From an uncultured Spirochaetales bacterium (GTDB lineage: Bacteria > Spirochaetota > Spirochaetia > Sphaerochaetales > Sphaerochaetaceae): DNA of 30,902 nt. Under the pieces are notes generated by a model that saw only the letters and a list, made by a program, of their open reading frames with translations, ran no database searches and was not told the DNA's origin. The DNA is taken from assembly GCA_934247875.1 (NCBI GenBank), contig CAKQJZ010000015.1, positions 1 through 30,902 on the forward strand, in the 5' to 3' direction. Of this stretch, positions 1 through 7,332 are shown in pieces. Position 1 is the stretch's first letter. Each line of letters begins with the position of its first letter. Position numbers and translations under genes: made by a program.

Positions 1-497
1 AGGTTCTTTTTCTCTTTTACTTTAAAACCATGGAAATCTATGAACTCCGAAAATGAGAGTGGGAGCATTTTTATCTCTACACATCTTCCTGATAGATATG
101 TCGCATATTCAGAAGAGAGCATATATGCATTGGAACCTGTTATGTATATGTCAGCGTCAAAATCTACTCTGAATGAATTTATTGCTGTTTCCCACTTTGT
201 GACATGCTGCACTTCGTCGAAGAATAGATACATTCTTTTGCTTGGTATGATCCTCTCTTTAACATAGTTATAGAAAGAATCATTATCCATGCTGCTATAA
301 GCATATGACTCGAAATTCATTTCTATTATCTGATCATCTCTTATGCCGCTTTCTTTTAAATGCTGCACCATCAGTTTCAACAAGCTAGATTTTCCACATC
401 GTCTGATTCCTGTTATTACTTTGACTGGTTCTGTATCCTGGAATCCAATTAATTTGTCCAGATATAAATCTCTTTGTTTCAGCTGTGTATTTTTCAA
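1..497 (-). CDS. AAA_14/DUF4143-family ATPase, N-terminal part (runs off window)
   Basis: Minus-strand reading frame that is open from 497 to the window edge, about 165 codons. It begins MKNTQLKQRDLYLDKL and carries a Walker A motif GIRRCGKSS (codons near 386-412), a Walker B-like FDEVQ and the TGSNAYMLSSE sensor segment. These match the gene at 9352 residue for residue over long stretches, so it is the same AAA_14-DUF4143 subtype. The family is an ATPase with a winged-helix/PD-(D/E)XK-like C-terminal region and no settled function. I chose a TTG start at 497-495 because GAGGA lies 7 nt upstream and an in-frame stop lies further up. The C-terminal half is outside the window, so completeness cannot be judged. 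Two palindromes lie upstream at 544-609. Confidence 0.85.
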   Translation of the reverse strand, partial: MKNTQLKQRDLYLDKLIGFQDTEPVKVITGIRRCGKSSLLKLMVQHLKESGIRDDQIIEMNFESYAYSSMDNDSFYNYVKERIIPSKRMYLFFDEVQHVTKWETAINSFRVDFDADIYITGSNAYMLSSEYATYLSGRCVEIKMLPLSFSEFIDFHGFKVKEKKN

Positions 498-543
498 ATG
501 TAATTCCTCAAAAATAGTATTACACAAATAATTATAATTAACA

Positions 544-609
544 ACTTTTTGCTACCATGAGCAAAAACTCTAAAAAAAATAAAAGTTTTTGCATTTGAGT
601 GCAAAAAGT
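544..609. repeat. Pair of 26-bp palindromes upstream of ATPase 1
   Basis: Positions 544-569 have arms ACTTTTTGC and GCAAAAACT. Positions 584-609 have arms AGTTTTTGC and GCAAAAAGT. Both elements are 26 bp and their starts are exactly 40 bp apart. On the minus strand a TTGTTA-N16-TAATAC promoter-like sequence begins right next to the inner palindrome, so the pair sits immediately upstream of the -35 of the ATPase gene. The plus-strand GNAT promoter lies on the other side. They look like operator or activator sites. Confidence 0.7.
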
Positions 610-634
610 ATTAAGTAGAAGGTTTGTCGTTAAC

Positions 635-663
635 TTGTTCTTTTTAGTGTTTGCATCTATATA
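635..663 (+). promoter_or_regulatory. Promoter of the GNAT gene at 683
   Basis: TTGTTC (635-640), 17-nt spacer, TATATA (658-663). Transcription would begin near 670, just before the GAGGGTG ribosome site. This argues that the start at 683, not the upstream GTG at 599, is correct. Confidence 0.5.
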
Positions 664-682
664 TGAAGAAGAGGGTGACAAA

Positions 683-1231
683 GTGATTTTCAGTAAAAGA
701 GTGTTATTAAAGGATGGCCGCGAGTGCGTAATCAGAAGCGGAGAGGCTAGGGATGGAGAAGCTGCTCTGGACCTTTTTAAGCAATGTCATAGTGAGAGCT
801 CTTATCTTCTCTCTTATCCAGATGAAATAACATACACAGTGAAAGATGAGTCTGAATATCTAGAAGCGAAGAAGAACAATGCTAGAGAGGTTGCTTTATT
901 GGCCTTTTTAGATGGAAAAGTTGTAGGAAGTGCATCATTTGACTCTATTTCATCTCTCTATAAGCTGCGTCATAGAGCTGACTTCGGCATCTCAATAATA
1001 AAAGATTATACTCATTTAGGTCTTGGCCGAATCATGTCTGAGTTATTGATCGAGCTTGCTAAAGATGCTGGCTATACATCTTTGGATTTGGAAGTCTTTG
1101 CTTCTAATGAGAATGCAATTAAGCTTTATAAGAGCTTAGGGTTTAATGAATACGGCAGGCATAAACGAGGATTCAGAAGCAAAGAAAATGGCTATGAAGA
1201 GATGATTCTGATGAGTCTAGATTTAGCATAA
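683..1231 (+). CDS. GNAT-family N-acetyltransferase
   Basis: Protein of 182 residues, expected to transfer an acetyl group from acetyl-CoA to an amine; the acceptor is unknown. The acetyl-CoA-binding motif A is visible as DFGISIIKDYTHLGLGRIMSE, with the LGLGR pyrophosphate loop. It is followed by the motif B region ENAIKLYKSLGFNEYGRHKRGF, typical of RimI/RimJ-like and L-amino-acid acetyltransferases. A longer frame opens with GTG at 599, but the GTG at 683 is preferred: GAGGGTG lies 5 nt upstream at 671-677, and a good promoter (635-663) lies inside the longer version. The gene stands alone between the ATPase fragment and the mgl operon and ends at a strong hairpin. Confidence 0.85.
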   Translation: MIFSKRVLLKDGRECVIRSGEARDGEAALDLFKQCHSESSYLLSYPDEITYTVKDESEYLEAKKNNAREVALLAFLDGKVVGSASFDSISSLYKLRHRADFGISIIKDYTHLGLGRIMSELLIELAKDAGYTSLDLEVFASNENAIKLYKSLGFNEYGRHKRGFRSKENGYEEMILMSLDLA

Positions 1232-1233
1232 CT

Positions 1234-1280
1234 AGAACACATATTGGCAAAAATGTATTAAATTTGCCGATATGTGCTCT
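1234..1280 (+). terminator. Hairpin after GNAT gene
   Basis: An 18-bp stem pairs 1234-1251 with 1263-1280 around an 11-nt loop, with two G-U type mismatches. It lies directly after the GNAT stop codon. The T-run is weak, so it may act as a terminator or as an mRNA 3' end stabiliser. Confidence 0.6.
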
Positions 1281-1315
1281 TATGAATGCTATTTTTGATT
1301 TTGAATAATAAAGAA

Positions 1316-1342
1316 ATCGGGCCACTTTTAAAGTAGCCCGAT
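1316..1342 (-). terminator. Rho-independent terminator of the mgl operon
   Basis: A 10-bp stem (ATCGGGCTAC against GTGGCCCGAT, one wobble) with a 7-nt loop. On the minus strand it is followed by TTTCTTT. It lies 21 nt past the mglC stop. Confidence 0.75.
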
Positions 1343-1362
1343 AATTGACTGTTCGTTTACTC

Positions 1363-3021
1363 TTATTTCTTCTTGAGGTATTTAACAGAGTCGAGAGCAA
1401 CTGCTGCGATGATGATTACACCCTTGAATACGAACTGAAGGTTAGTATCGATACCTAAGAATGTCAGTGCGTATGTCATGCCCTGGAATATCAGAACACC
1501 CATAACTGCGCCGCCTATCTTTCCTATACCACCGTTAAATGAGATGCCACCTACTACACAGGCCGCAATAGCATCAAGTTCGAAGCCTTGTCCTGTTCCA
1601 GCTGATGTATTGGCTCTGAATGCTTCTAAGAATGAGCCACAGCCATAGAATACGCCAGCCATTACGAAGATAAGCATTGTTACTTTAAATACAGATATGC
1701 CAGATACTGCTGCTGCTTCTGCGTTGCCGCCAACTGCATACATGTTCTTTCCGAATGTTGTCTTATTCCAGATGAACCATGCAATTATGATTGCTATGAC
1801 AGCAGGAATAATCAGCTTAGGGAATGTAATGAGATCACGTCCAATGTATCCAAGCTCCCATCTGCCACCTAGAAGGTCCTTGATGTCTCTATCAATAGAG
1901 CCTGTTGGTGTTCCTGATGTTCCGAAGAACAGAAGGCCATAGATGATAAGCTGTGTTGATAGTGTTGTGATGAATGGATGAATCTTAAGCTTCGCCGTGA
2001 AGAATCCAGCAAATACTGAGAATGCAACACAGAGTGTGATTGATAGAATAAGCGCAATCAATACTCTGAGAGCCATTGGGATTGCTTCAAAGTTCCATGG
2101 ACCCATTCCAAAGAATGTTACGATGTTAGTTCCTTTATGAAGCAGGAGTGAAGTCGTAACAGAACCAAGTGCTACCATTCGTCCAACGCTGAGGTCAGTA
2201 CCAGCAAGCAGAATCAAGCCTGCAACACCGAGTGCGTAGAACATTCTTGTTGAAGACTGCTCTAGGATTGTAAGGATATTAGGAAGTGTAAAGAGGTTAG
2301 CCTGTACTTTAATTGGTGCCAAGATAATGCAGATTACAAAGAAGATGAAGATAGCAATATATAGGCCATTAGCTAAGAAGAACTTAGAAGGGGAGAATGA
2401 AGAAGCATAGTTCTTAGCTTTAAGCTTCTGGTTCTCCATGAAGTTGGTCTTACCACCTCTTATGACTCTGTTTTCCTGTACGTGGTTGATATATATCTGG
2501 CTCTTGAAAGCTTTAGATTGAGAGATTGCGCTCTTCATTGAGTTCTTAGCTTCAACTAAGTATGAGTTCTCTTCATACTTTGCAATAGCAATCTCTTCCT
2601 TTTCTTTGGCTTTGTCGTGCTGAGCGCTCTTGATTTTCTCGATTCTTGCGCTGCTCTTCTGCTTTATCTCAGCCTGATCTGCTTTGAATTGTGCTTTAGC
2701 TTTCAGAATCTTCTCTTTCTCTTCAGCTACGATAACTTTCTCATAAGCATTATAAAGCTCATTTGAGTGCAGAACAGCTGCCTTTGAAAGCTCTTTGATT
2801 TTAGCTCTATTATTGAGTTCTACTTCTCTTGCTTTTGCTTCTTCAGCTCTCAAAGCAGAAATCATACTCTCTTTCTCTTCTTTTGAAAGAGCTTTATTGC
2901 GCTTGATAGCTGCTACCTCTTCTTTGATAGCGCTGAGTTTCTCTTCTCCATTTTCTCTTAGTGCTCTGAGCTCTGTCTCAAAAGCAATGAGTTTATCATC
3001 TCTATCGGTTATATTACTCAT
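1363..3021 (-). CDS. mglC: Galactose/methyl-galactoside-type ABC transporter permease MglC with N-terminal coiled coil
   Basis: Membrane subunit of a CUT2 (BPD_transp_2, PF02653) hexose importer that forms the translocation path for sugar delivered by MglB. The permease part starts near residue 212 (ANGLYIAIFIFFVICIIL) and contains family landmarks LAGTDLSVGRMVALGS, HPFITTLSTQLI, YAVGGNAEAAAVSGI and CVVGGISFNGGIGKIGGAVMGVL. The protein is 552 residues, whereas a typical MglC is about 330-400. The extra N-terminal stretch, residues 1-195, is almost entirely charged helix rich in K, E and A, and predicts a cytoplasmic coiled coil. The ATG at 3021 has AAGGAGA upstream and follows mglA by 12 nt, so the extension appears genuine and not a start error. 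It is last in the mglB-mglA-mglC operon. Confidence 0.93.
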   Translation of the reverse strand: MSNITDRDDKLIAFETELRALRENGEEKLSAIKEEVAAIKRNKALSKEEKESMISALRAEEAKAREVELNNRAKIKELSKAAVLHSNELYNAYEKVIVAEEKEKILKAKAQFKADQAEIKQKSSARIEKIKSAQHDKAKEKEEIAIAKYEENSYLVEAKNSMKSAISQSKAFKSQIYINHVQENRVIRGGKTNFMENQKLKAKNYASSFSPSKFFLANGLYIAIFIFFVICIILAPIKVQANLFTLPNILTILEQSSTRMFYALGVAGLILLAGTDLSVGRMVALGSVTTSLLLHKGTNIVTFFGMGPWNFEAIPMALRVLIALILSITLCVAFSVFAGFFTAKLKIHPFITTLSTQLIIYGLLFFGTSGTPTGSIDRDIKDLLGGRWELGYIGRDLITFPKLIIPAVIAIIIAWFIWNKTTFGKNMYAVGGNAEAAAVSGISVFKVTMLIFVMAGVFYGCGSFLEAFRANTSAGTGQGFELDAIAACVVGGISFNGGIGKIGGAVMGVLIFQGMTYALTFLGIDTNLQFVFKGVIIIAAVALDSVKYLKKK

Positions 3022-3033
3022 CCTTATTTCTCC

Positions 3034-4527
3034 TTATAGATATTTAGCAGATAGTCTCAATAGCTCTTCCTGGTTAGTCTTCTTTGTCTCAACTATTCCA
3101 GAAAGCCTGTGGTTAGACATAACAGCGATTCTGTTAGTGATGCCTAAGATTTCAGGCATCTCTGAAGAAACAACTATTACAGTCTTTCCTTCTTTGGCCA
3201 TTCTAATGATCAGCTGATAGATTTCGTACTTAGCGCCAACGTCGATACCTCTAGTTGGCTCATCCATCAAGAAGACATCAGGTCTTCTCTCCATCCACTT
3301 ACCGATGATTACCTTCTGCTGGTTTCCACCAGAGAGGGCAGTGATAAGCTCTGTTGTGGAGACGCACTTGGTCTTCATCTGCTCTATCTGCCTCTTTGTA
3401 GCGTCATACATCTTCCTGTTTGATACTATGCCATTGGCTTTATAGGCCTTCATGTTTGTAATACAGGTATTGAACTCGAGGTTGCCTTTGCCAAACATGC
3501 CATTGACTTTACGCTCTTCAGTTACAAGTGCAAAGTTATTGTCCATAGCATCCTTAGAGGAGTTGAATGTAAGTCTCTTTCCATTTACAAGGATATCTCC
3601 AGATGCGATAGTTCTGACGCCGAATAGTGACTCAAGCAGCTCGCTTCTGCCAGCTCCAACAAGTCCATATAGGCCAAAGATCTCGCCCTTTTTGACTGTA
3701 AATGATATATCTTCAAGAACCGGATTGAACTTGGTTCTGAGATTTCTGATTTCAAGGTAGTCCTCTCCTGGTGTGTTATCGACATCAGGGAATCTCTTAT
3801 CAAGAGAACGGCCAACCATCTCTGATACAAGCTCAGCCATATTAGTTGACTTGACTTCCTTGCAAGAGATCATCTTACCATCTCTCAATACTGCAACGTC
3901 ATCGCAGATTTCAAAGATCTCATCCATCTTATGTGAAATGTAGATAAATGATACTCCTTTCTGCTTAAGCTCTCTGATTATAGAGAACAGCTTCTGTACT
4001 TCACGCTCAGTAAGTGATGATGTAGGTTCGTCTAATACTATGATCTTCGCATCATATGATACAGCTTTCGCAATCTCTACCATCTGACGCTGGGAAACAG
4101 ACATTGTTCTCATGATTACATGAGGATCTACTGTCATCTTCAATGAGCCAAAGATTCTATTGGCTTCTCTTTCCATCTTTGCTTCGTCTACGACGCCATA
4201 GCGGGTAGGGTAGCGGCCTAAAAAGAGGTTATCGATAACGCTTCTATCCAGGCATTGGTTAAGCTCCTGGTGTACCATTGCAACACCGCTTTCAAGAGCT
4301 TCTTTAGGGCTTTTGAAGTCTACAGGAAGACCGCAGAGGAAGAAGTCGCCTTGGTCCTTTGCATATATTCCGAATAGACATTTCATCATTGTTGATTTTC
4401 CAGCGCCATTTTCGCCCATAAGGCCTAGTACATGGCCTTCTTTGACGCTTAAATTGATTCCGTCTAGTACTTTGTTCTTACTGAAAGACTTAGATAAATT
4501 CTTTATCTCTAGTACAGTATTCTCCAT
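3034..4527 (-). CDS. mglA: Sugar ABC transporter ATP-binding protein MglA
   Basis: Tandem-nucleotide-binding-domain ATPase (497 residues, usual length for MglA/RbsA) that powers hexose import through MglC at the inner face of the membrane. The first domain has Walker A GENGAGKST at residues 38-46, the signature-like SVSQRQMVEIAKA and Walker B IIVLDEPTSSLT. The second has a degenerate Walker A, GLVGAGRSE, in which Lys is replaced by Arg as is normal in this family, a canonical LSGGNQQKV signature and Walker B VFLMDEPTRGID. The ATG at 4527 is preceded by AGGGGAG. A hairpin between mglB and mglA probably sets lower expression than for the binding protein. Substrate (galactose or glucose) is inferred from the family and operon. 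Confidence 0.95.
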   Translation of the reverse strand: MENTVLEIKNLSKSFSKNKVLDGINLSVKEGHVLGLMGENGAGKSTMMKCLFGIYAKDQGDFFLCGLPVDFKSPKEALESGVAMVHQELNQCLDRSVIDNLFLGRYPTRYGVVDEAKMEREANRIFGSLKMTVDPHVIMRTMSVSQRQMVEIAKAVSYDAKIIVLDEPTSSLTEREVQKLFSIIRELKQKGVSFIYISHKMDEIFEICDDVAVLRDGKMISCKEVKSTNMAELVSEMVGRSLDKRFPDVDNTPGEDYLEIRNLRTKFNPVLEDISFTVKKGEIFGLYGLVGAGRSELLESLFGVRTIASGDILVNGKRLTFNSSKDAMDNNFALVTEERKVNGMFGKGNLEFNTCITNMKAYKANGIVSNRKMYDATKRQIEQMKTKCVSTTELITALSGGNQQKVIIGKWMERRPDVFLMDEPTRGIDVGAKYEIYQLIIRMAKEGKTVIVVSSEMPEILGITNRIAVMSNHRLSGIVETKKTNQEELLRLSAKYL

Positions 4528-4550
4528 TTTAGCTCCCCTTTTTTCTATAA

Positions 4551-4577
4551 AAGCATGCCAGCTAGGCTAGCATGCTT
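4551..4577 (-). terminator. Attenuating hairpin between mglB and mglA
   Basis: AAGCATGC at 4551-4558 pairs with GCATGCTT at 4570-4577 around an 11-nt loop that can extend the stem. On the minus strand the 3' arm runs straight into TTTTAT. As it lies inside the operon after the binding-protein gene, it probably terminates part of transcription or protects mglB mRNA. Confidence 0.65.
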
Positions 4578-4605
4578 ATAACTAAATCCGACTAAAATAG
4601 ATTTA

Positions 4606-5811
4606 TCAGTACTTTAGCTTGTCGAGATAGTCTGGAGCTGAGTTAGTCTTAACAAGGTTGATTGCATATGCATCGAAGTTGTTAAGGTTAGTGAACTTAT
4701 CAAGACATGTAGCTTCGCTCTGTCCATCGCCCTGTACAACAGTAAGATCGATGTTTAGAAGTGGAGCATAGTAGTTGAGTGCTGGGAGGTATGAAGATGA
4801 GAGGAAGTTATCGCCTGCATTGTAGATAGTCAGGAGAACTTTCTTCTTAGGACCAGATACCTGCTTGATGCCTGCATCTCTGTTACCTGCTGTGTACTGC
4901 TGCCAGTTGCTAGCGTTAACGCCTGAGTTAGCAGCCATTACAGCTTTCTGATCGTCCCAGTAAGCTACTGGAGCTGAGATCTTGTTACCATACTGGTCTT
5001 TCTCTGTGATGCCCTTCTGGTAAACGTCTGCACCCTTTAGTCCATCAAGAAGGTTTCTGAGAACCTGAAGAGTAGCTGTAGCCTGAGCATCTACGTTCTG
5101 TGATACTGTGCCTGTGAGCTTTCCAGCGCCGATTGCCTCAATAGCGTCTGCGTTAGCGTCGTAACCGAAGATAGGAACGCCAGCTGGGTAGTTAGAAGCC
5201 TGTAGACAACCCATTGCCATACCGTCGTTGTTTGATACTACCATATCAATCTGCTTGTCATACTTTGTTGCCCAGCCGCCCATAGCCTCTGTAGCAGCGT
5301 TAGCGTTCCAAGTAGATCCATCTGTACCTGTCATTGCTTTGCCTTCGAGCTCAACAACCTTGAATGTCTTTCCTCCAACAGTTACCTGACCTTCCTTTAC
5401 TTTTCCAGGATCTGTTGAGCCATTCCATGTGCCGAGAGCTTCTCTGATGCCCTGTGTTCTAGCCTTACTATCGTTGTGTCCTACGTCTCCGATGCAAAGA
5501 ACATAACCGATAACGCCGTCGCCGTTTCTATCAATAATAGCTGGGTCTGCGCTAGCAAGGAAATCTGTGATAAGCTTGCCCTGAACTGCTCCACCAGCAG
5601 CAGCATCGAAACCAACATAGTATGTTGACTCGTTCCAGTTCATGCTTGCCATATCAAGAGCACCTGTTGTTGGGTCAGAAGGCTGTCTGTTGAAGAATAC
5701 CAAAGGCTTATTCTTGTTAGCTACAACATTAGCGTTCTCAGCGCTACCCTGTGCGAATACTAGTGATGTTGCTAGTAATGCGAGAGTAAGAAATACTAAA
5801 AGTTTTTTCAT
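4606..5811 (-). CDS. mglB: Periplasmic galactose/glucose-binding protein MglB
   Basis: Solute-binding subunit (401 residues) of the Mgl importer, belonging to the periplasmic-binding-protein-4/sugar group. Residues 1-20 (MKKLLVFLTLALLATSLVFA) form a signal peptide. The cleavage site is AQG and no lipobox Cys is present, unlike lipoprotein MglB of Treponema pallidum. Family landmarks include VGFDAAAGGAVQGKLITDFL, VVSNNDGMAMGCLQA and FGYDANADAIEAIGAGKLTGTVSQN, where Asp/Asn pairs line the sugar pocket and, by family, a calcium site. It is the first gene of the operon. The start at 5811 has a GGAGA site upstream. The substrate is probably galactose and glucose, not proven here. Confidence 0.93.
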   Translation of the reverse strand: MKKLLVFLTLALLATSLVFAQGSAENANVVANKNKPLVFFNRQPSDPTTGALDMASMNWNESTYYVGFDAAAGGAVQGKLITDFLASADPAIIDRNGDGVIGYVLCIGDVGHNDSKARTQGIREALGTWNGSTDPGKVKEGQVTVGGKTFKVVELEGKAMTGTDGSTWNANAATEAMGGWATKYDKQIDMVVSNNDGMAMGCLQASNYPAGVPIFGYDANADAIEAIGAGKLTGTVSQNVDAQATATLQVLRNLLDGLKGADVYQKGITEKDQYGNKISAPVAYWDDQKAVMAANSGVNASNWQQYTAGNRDAGIKQVSGPKKKVLLTIYNAGDNFLSSSYLPALNYYAPLLNIDLTVVQGDGQSEATCLDKFTNLNNFDAYAINLVKTNSAPDYLDKLKY

Positions 5812-5920
5812 ACGACAATTTCTCCTTTTGTGTCTATTTGAAATTGTAGGGTATTAAAATGGTTTAGTACAACAAGAAATATTTTCGGTCTTCTTTTACT
5901 TAAGGCATTTGACATAAAGA

Positions 5921-5948
5921 AAAATACCGTTTTTGATGTATATGTCAA
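5921..5948 (-). promoter_or_regulatory. Putative mglB promoter with TTGACATA/TATGTCAA elements
   Basis: On the minus strand TTGACA (5948-5943), 16-nt spacer, TATTTT (5926-5921), giving a leader of roughly 100 nt before mglB. TTGACATA at 5909-5916 and TATGTCAA at 5941-5948 on the plus strand form an inverted pair. A second pair (TTGACG at 6021, TATGTCAG near 6038-6045) lies further up. These could be regulator sites or simply -35 hexamers. The 393-nt gap between mglB and the XRE gene otherwise holds only AT-rich DNA and the repeats at 6116-6159. Confidence 0.4.
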
Positions 5949-6115
5949 TTTGAAAGCGATAAAAATATATATAATTAAAAAAGATGCCTCAAATAGCATT
6001 TAAACTTAAATTGAAAATTTTTGACGTAAAAATGAAATATGTCAGAAAGGAAAACTGAAACACTGAAAGCAAGTTAAAAATACATCAAATTTTTTCAAAA
6101 TGTCTGTAAAAAGCT

Positions 6116-6159
6116 CTCAACTAGCAGTAGTTTCTCAAAACTCAACTAACAGTATGTAG
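6116..6159 (+). repeat. Direct repeat upstream of XRE regulator, possible operator
   Basis: CTCAACTAGCAGTAG at 6116-6130 and CTCAACTAACAGTATGTAG at 6141-6159 share 12 of the first 13 bases and are 25 bp apart. They lie 45-90 nt before the XRE start codon, a suitable place for an autoregulatory operator. A TAGAAT -10-like hexamer follows at 6180-6185. Confidence 0.45.
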
Positions 6160-6204
6160 CAATCTGAGAGCTACGAAACTAGAATGAAGAGAAAGGATAG
6201 CGCT

Positions 6205-6813
6205 ATGGATTCATTAAAAATAGGACAGTTCATTTCTGGACGAAGAAGAGCAAAAGGATTAACCCAAGCAGAACTTGCTGAAAAGCTTGGAATAACAGAC
6301 AGAGCAGTTTCGAAATGGGAGTGTGGCAAATCACTACCAGATGCTTCGATAATGCTAGAGCTATGTGCTCTTCTTCAGATAACAGTCAATGATCTGCTCT
6401 CTGGTGAGGTAGTATCGATGGAAAACTATGATGAAGAAATGGAGAAGAATCTCCTGAATGCTATAAAAGAAAAAGAAGCTGCAGATAAACGACTATTAAG
6501 CGTCGAAGTCGCATTAGTAGCAATCTCTATATTGTTCTTGCTGCTGACAGTCCTTGTAGCTTCATATGCAGAAATGAGTGTGTTATGCCGTACATTATTG
6601 ATAGTGCTAGGCATAGTTGTATTCATTCCTGGTGTATTTTTAGCAATCAGGATTGAACAGATTGCTGGCTACTATGAGTGTCCAAGCTGTCACTATAGAT
6701 ATGTACCAGATTTCAAAAGTGTCTTTTTTGCATCTCATATGGGCAGAACACGCCATATGAAATGCCCTAAGTGCGGTTCAAAGAGCTGGCAAAAGAAGGT
6801 ATTATCCAAGTGA
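6205..6813 (+). CDS. XRE-family regulator with two membrane helices and a C-terminal zinc ribbon
   Basis: Protein of 202 residues with an N-terminal helix-turn-helix (KIGQFISGRRRAKGLTQAELAEKLGITDRAVSKWECGKSLPD), the Cro/C1 type (PF01381) that binds operator DNA. Two hydrophobic helices follow (roughly residues 98-118 and 125-145). The C-terminal segment has CPSC and CPKC pairs that form a probable zinc ribbon. This suggests a membrane-tethered regulator. The ATG at 6205 is preferred to one at 6184 because AAAGGA lies 7-8 nt upstream and homologous HTH proteins begin at this point. It is the first gene of a plus-strand run through 9241, so it probably controls it; a direct repeat upstream (6116-6159) is a candidate binding site. 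The signal sensed is unknown. Confidence 0.82.
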   Translation: MDSLKIGQFISGRRRAKGLTQAELAEKLGITDRAVSKWECGKSLPDASIMLELCALLQITVNDLLSGEVVSMENYDEEMEKNLLNAIKEKEAADKRLLSVEVALVAISILFLLLTVLVASYAEMSVLCRTLLIVLGIVVFIPGVFLAIRIEQIAGYYECPSCHYRYVPDFKSVFFASHMGRTRHMKCPKCGSKSWQKKVLSK

Positions 6814-6839
6814 ATATCAAAGTTCTAGCGTAAAAAAGA

Positions 6840-7322
6840 ATGACTATAAGAAATGCAACAATAGAAGATTTAGACGAAATAGCAAGTGTCGAAGTTGAAT
6901 GCTTCTCGCCGCTTGAAGCTGCAACGAAAGAAGAGCTTTATGAAAGGCTATGTGCGTATAGCAACCATTTCTGGCTGCTTTTCAATGGTGATAAGCTGAT
7001 TTCTTTTGTCGATGGCTTTGTAACAGATGAAGAGAATTTGAGAGACGAAATGTATGCAGATGCATCGCTTCATAATGAAAACGGTGCCTGGCAAATGATA
7101 TTCGGCGTTAACACGATTCCTTCATATAGACACTCAGGCTATGCATCTATGGTTATGAGAAGAGTGATTGAAGACGCAAGAAAAAGTGGCAGAAAAGGGC
7201 TAGTTCTAACGTGTAAAGATAGTCTTATAATGTTCTATGAAGCTTTAGGCTTTGTCTTAGAAGGAGCATCTGAGTCTACTCATGGAAATGTGAAATGGTT
7301 CCAGATGCGGCTGACCTTCTAG
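6840..7322 (+). CDS. GNAT-family N-acetyltransferase
   Basis: Protein of 160 residues with the GNAT fold. It has N-terminal TIRNATIEDLDEIASVEVECF, the core strand MIFGVNTIPSYRHSGYASMVMRRVIEDARKSGRKGLVLTC with the acetyl-CoA loop RHSGYAS, and a C-terminal FYEALGFVLEGAS. The arrangement resembles arylalkylamine/spermidine-type GNATs, but the acceptor cannot be named. The start at 6840 is 26 nt after the XRE stop. The next gene begins 10 nt after its stop, so it is part of one operon with the regulator and the flavodoxin-ferredoxin. No clear ribosome site was seen except a purine run. Confidence 0.83.
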   Translation: MTIRNATIEDLDEIASVEVECFSPLEAATKEELYERLCAYSNHFWLLFNGDKLISFVDGFVTDEENLRDEMYADASLHNENGAWQMIFGVNTIPSYRHSGYASMVMRRVIEDARKSGRKGLVLTCKDSLIMFYEALGFVLEGASESTHGNVKWFQMRLTF

Positions 7323-7332
7323 AGGAGACATT

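Noticed and set aside
599..682. Longer GNAT frame from GTG at 599
   Set aside because: It lacks a ribosome site, begins inside a palindrome and contains the likely promoter (635-663). The start at 683 has GAGGGTG.
2795..3217. 140-codon plus-strand frame
   Set aside because: Antisense to mglC and mglA. The Ser/Leu-rich composition is what the reverse of Lys/Glu-rich coding yields.
5808..5999. 63-codon minus-strand frame upstream of mglB
   Set aside because: No ribosome site or homology; it covers the mglB promoter region.
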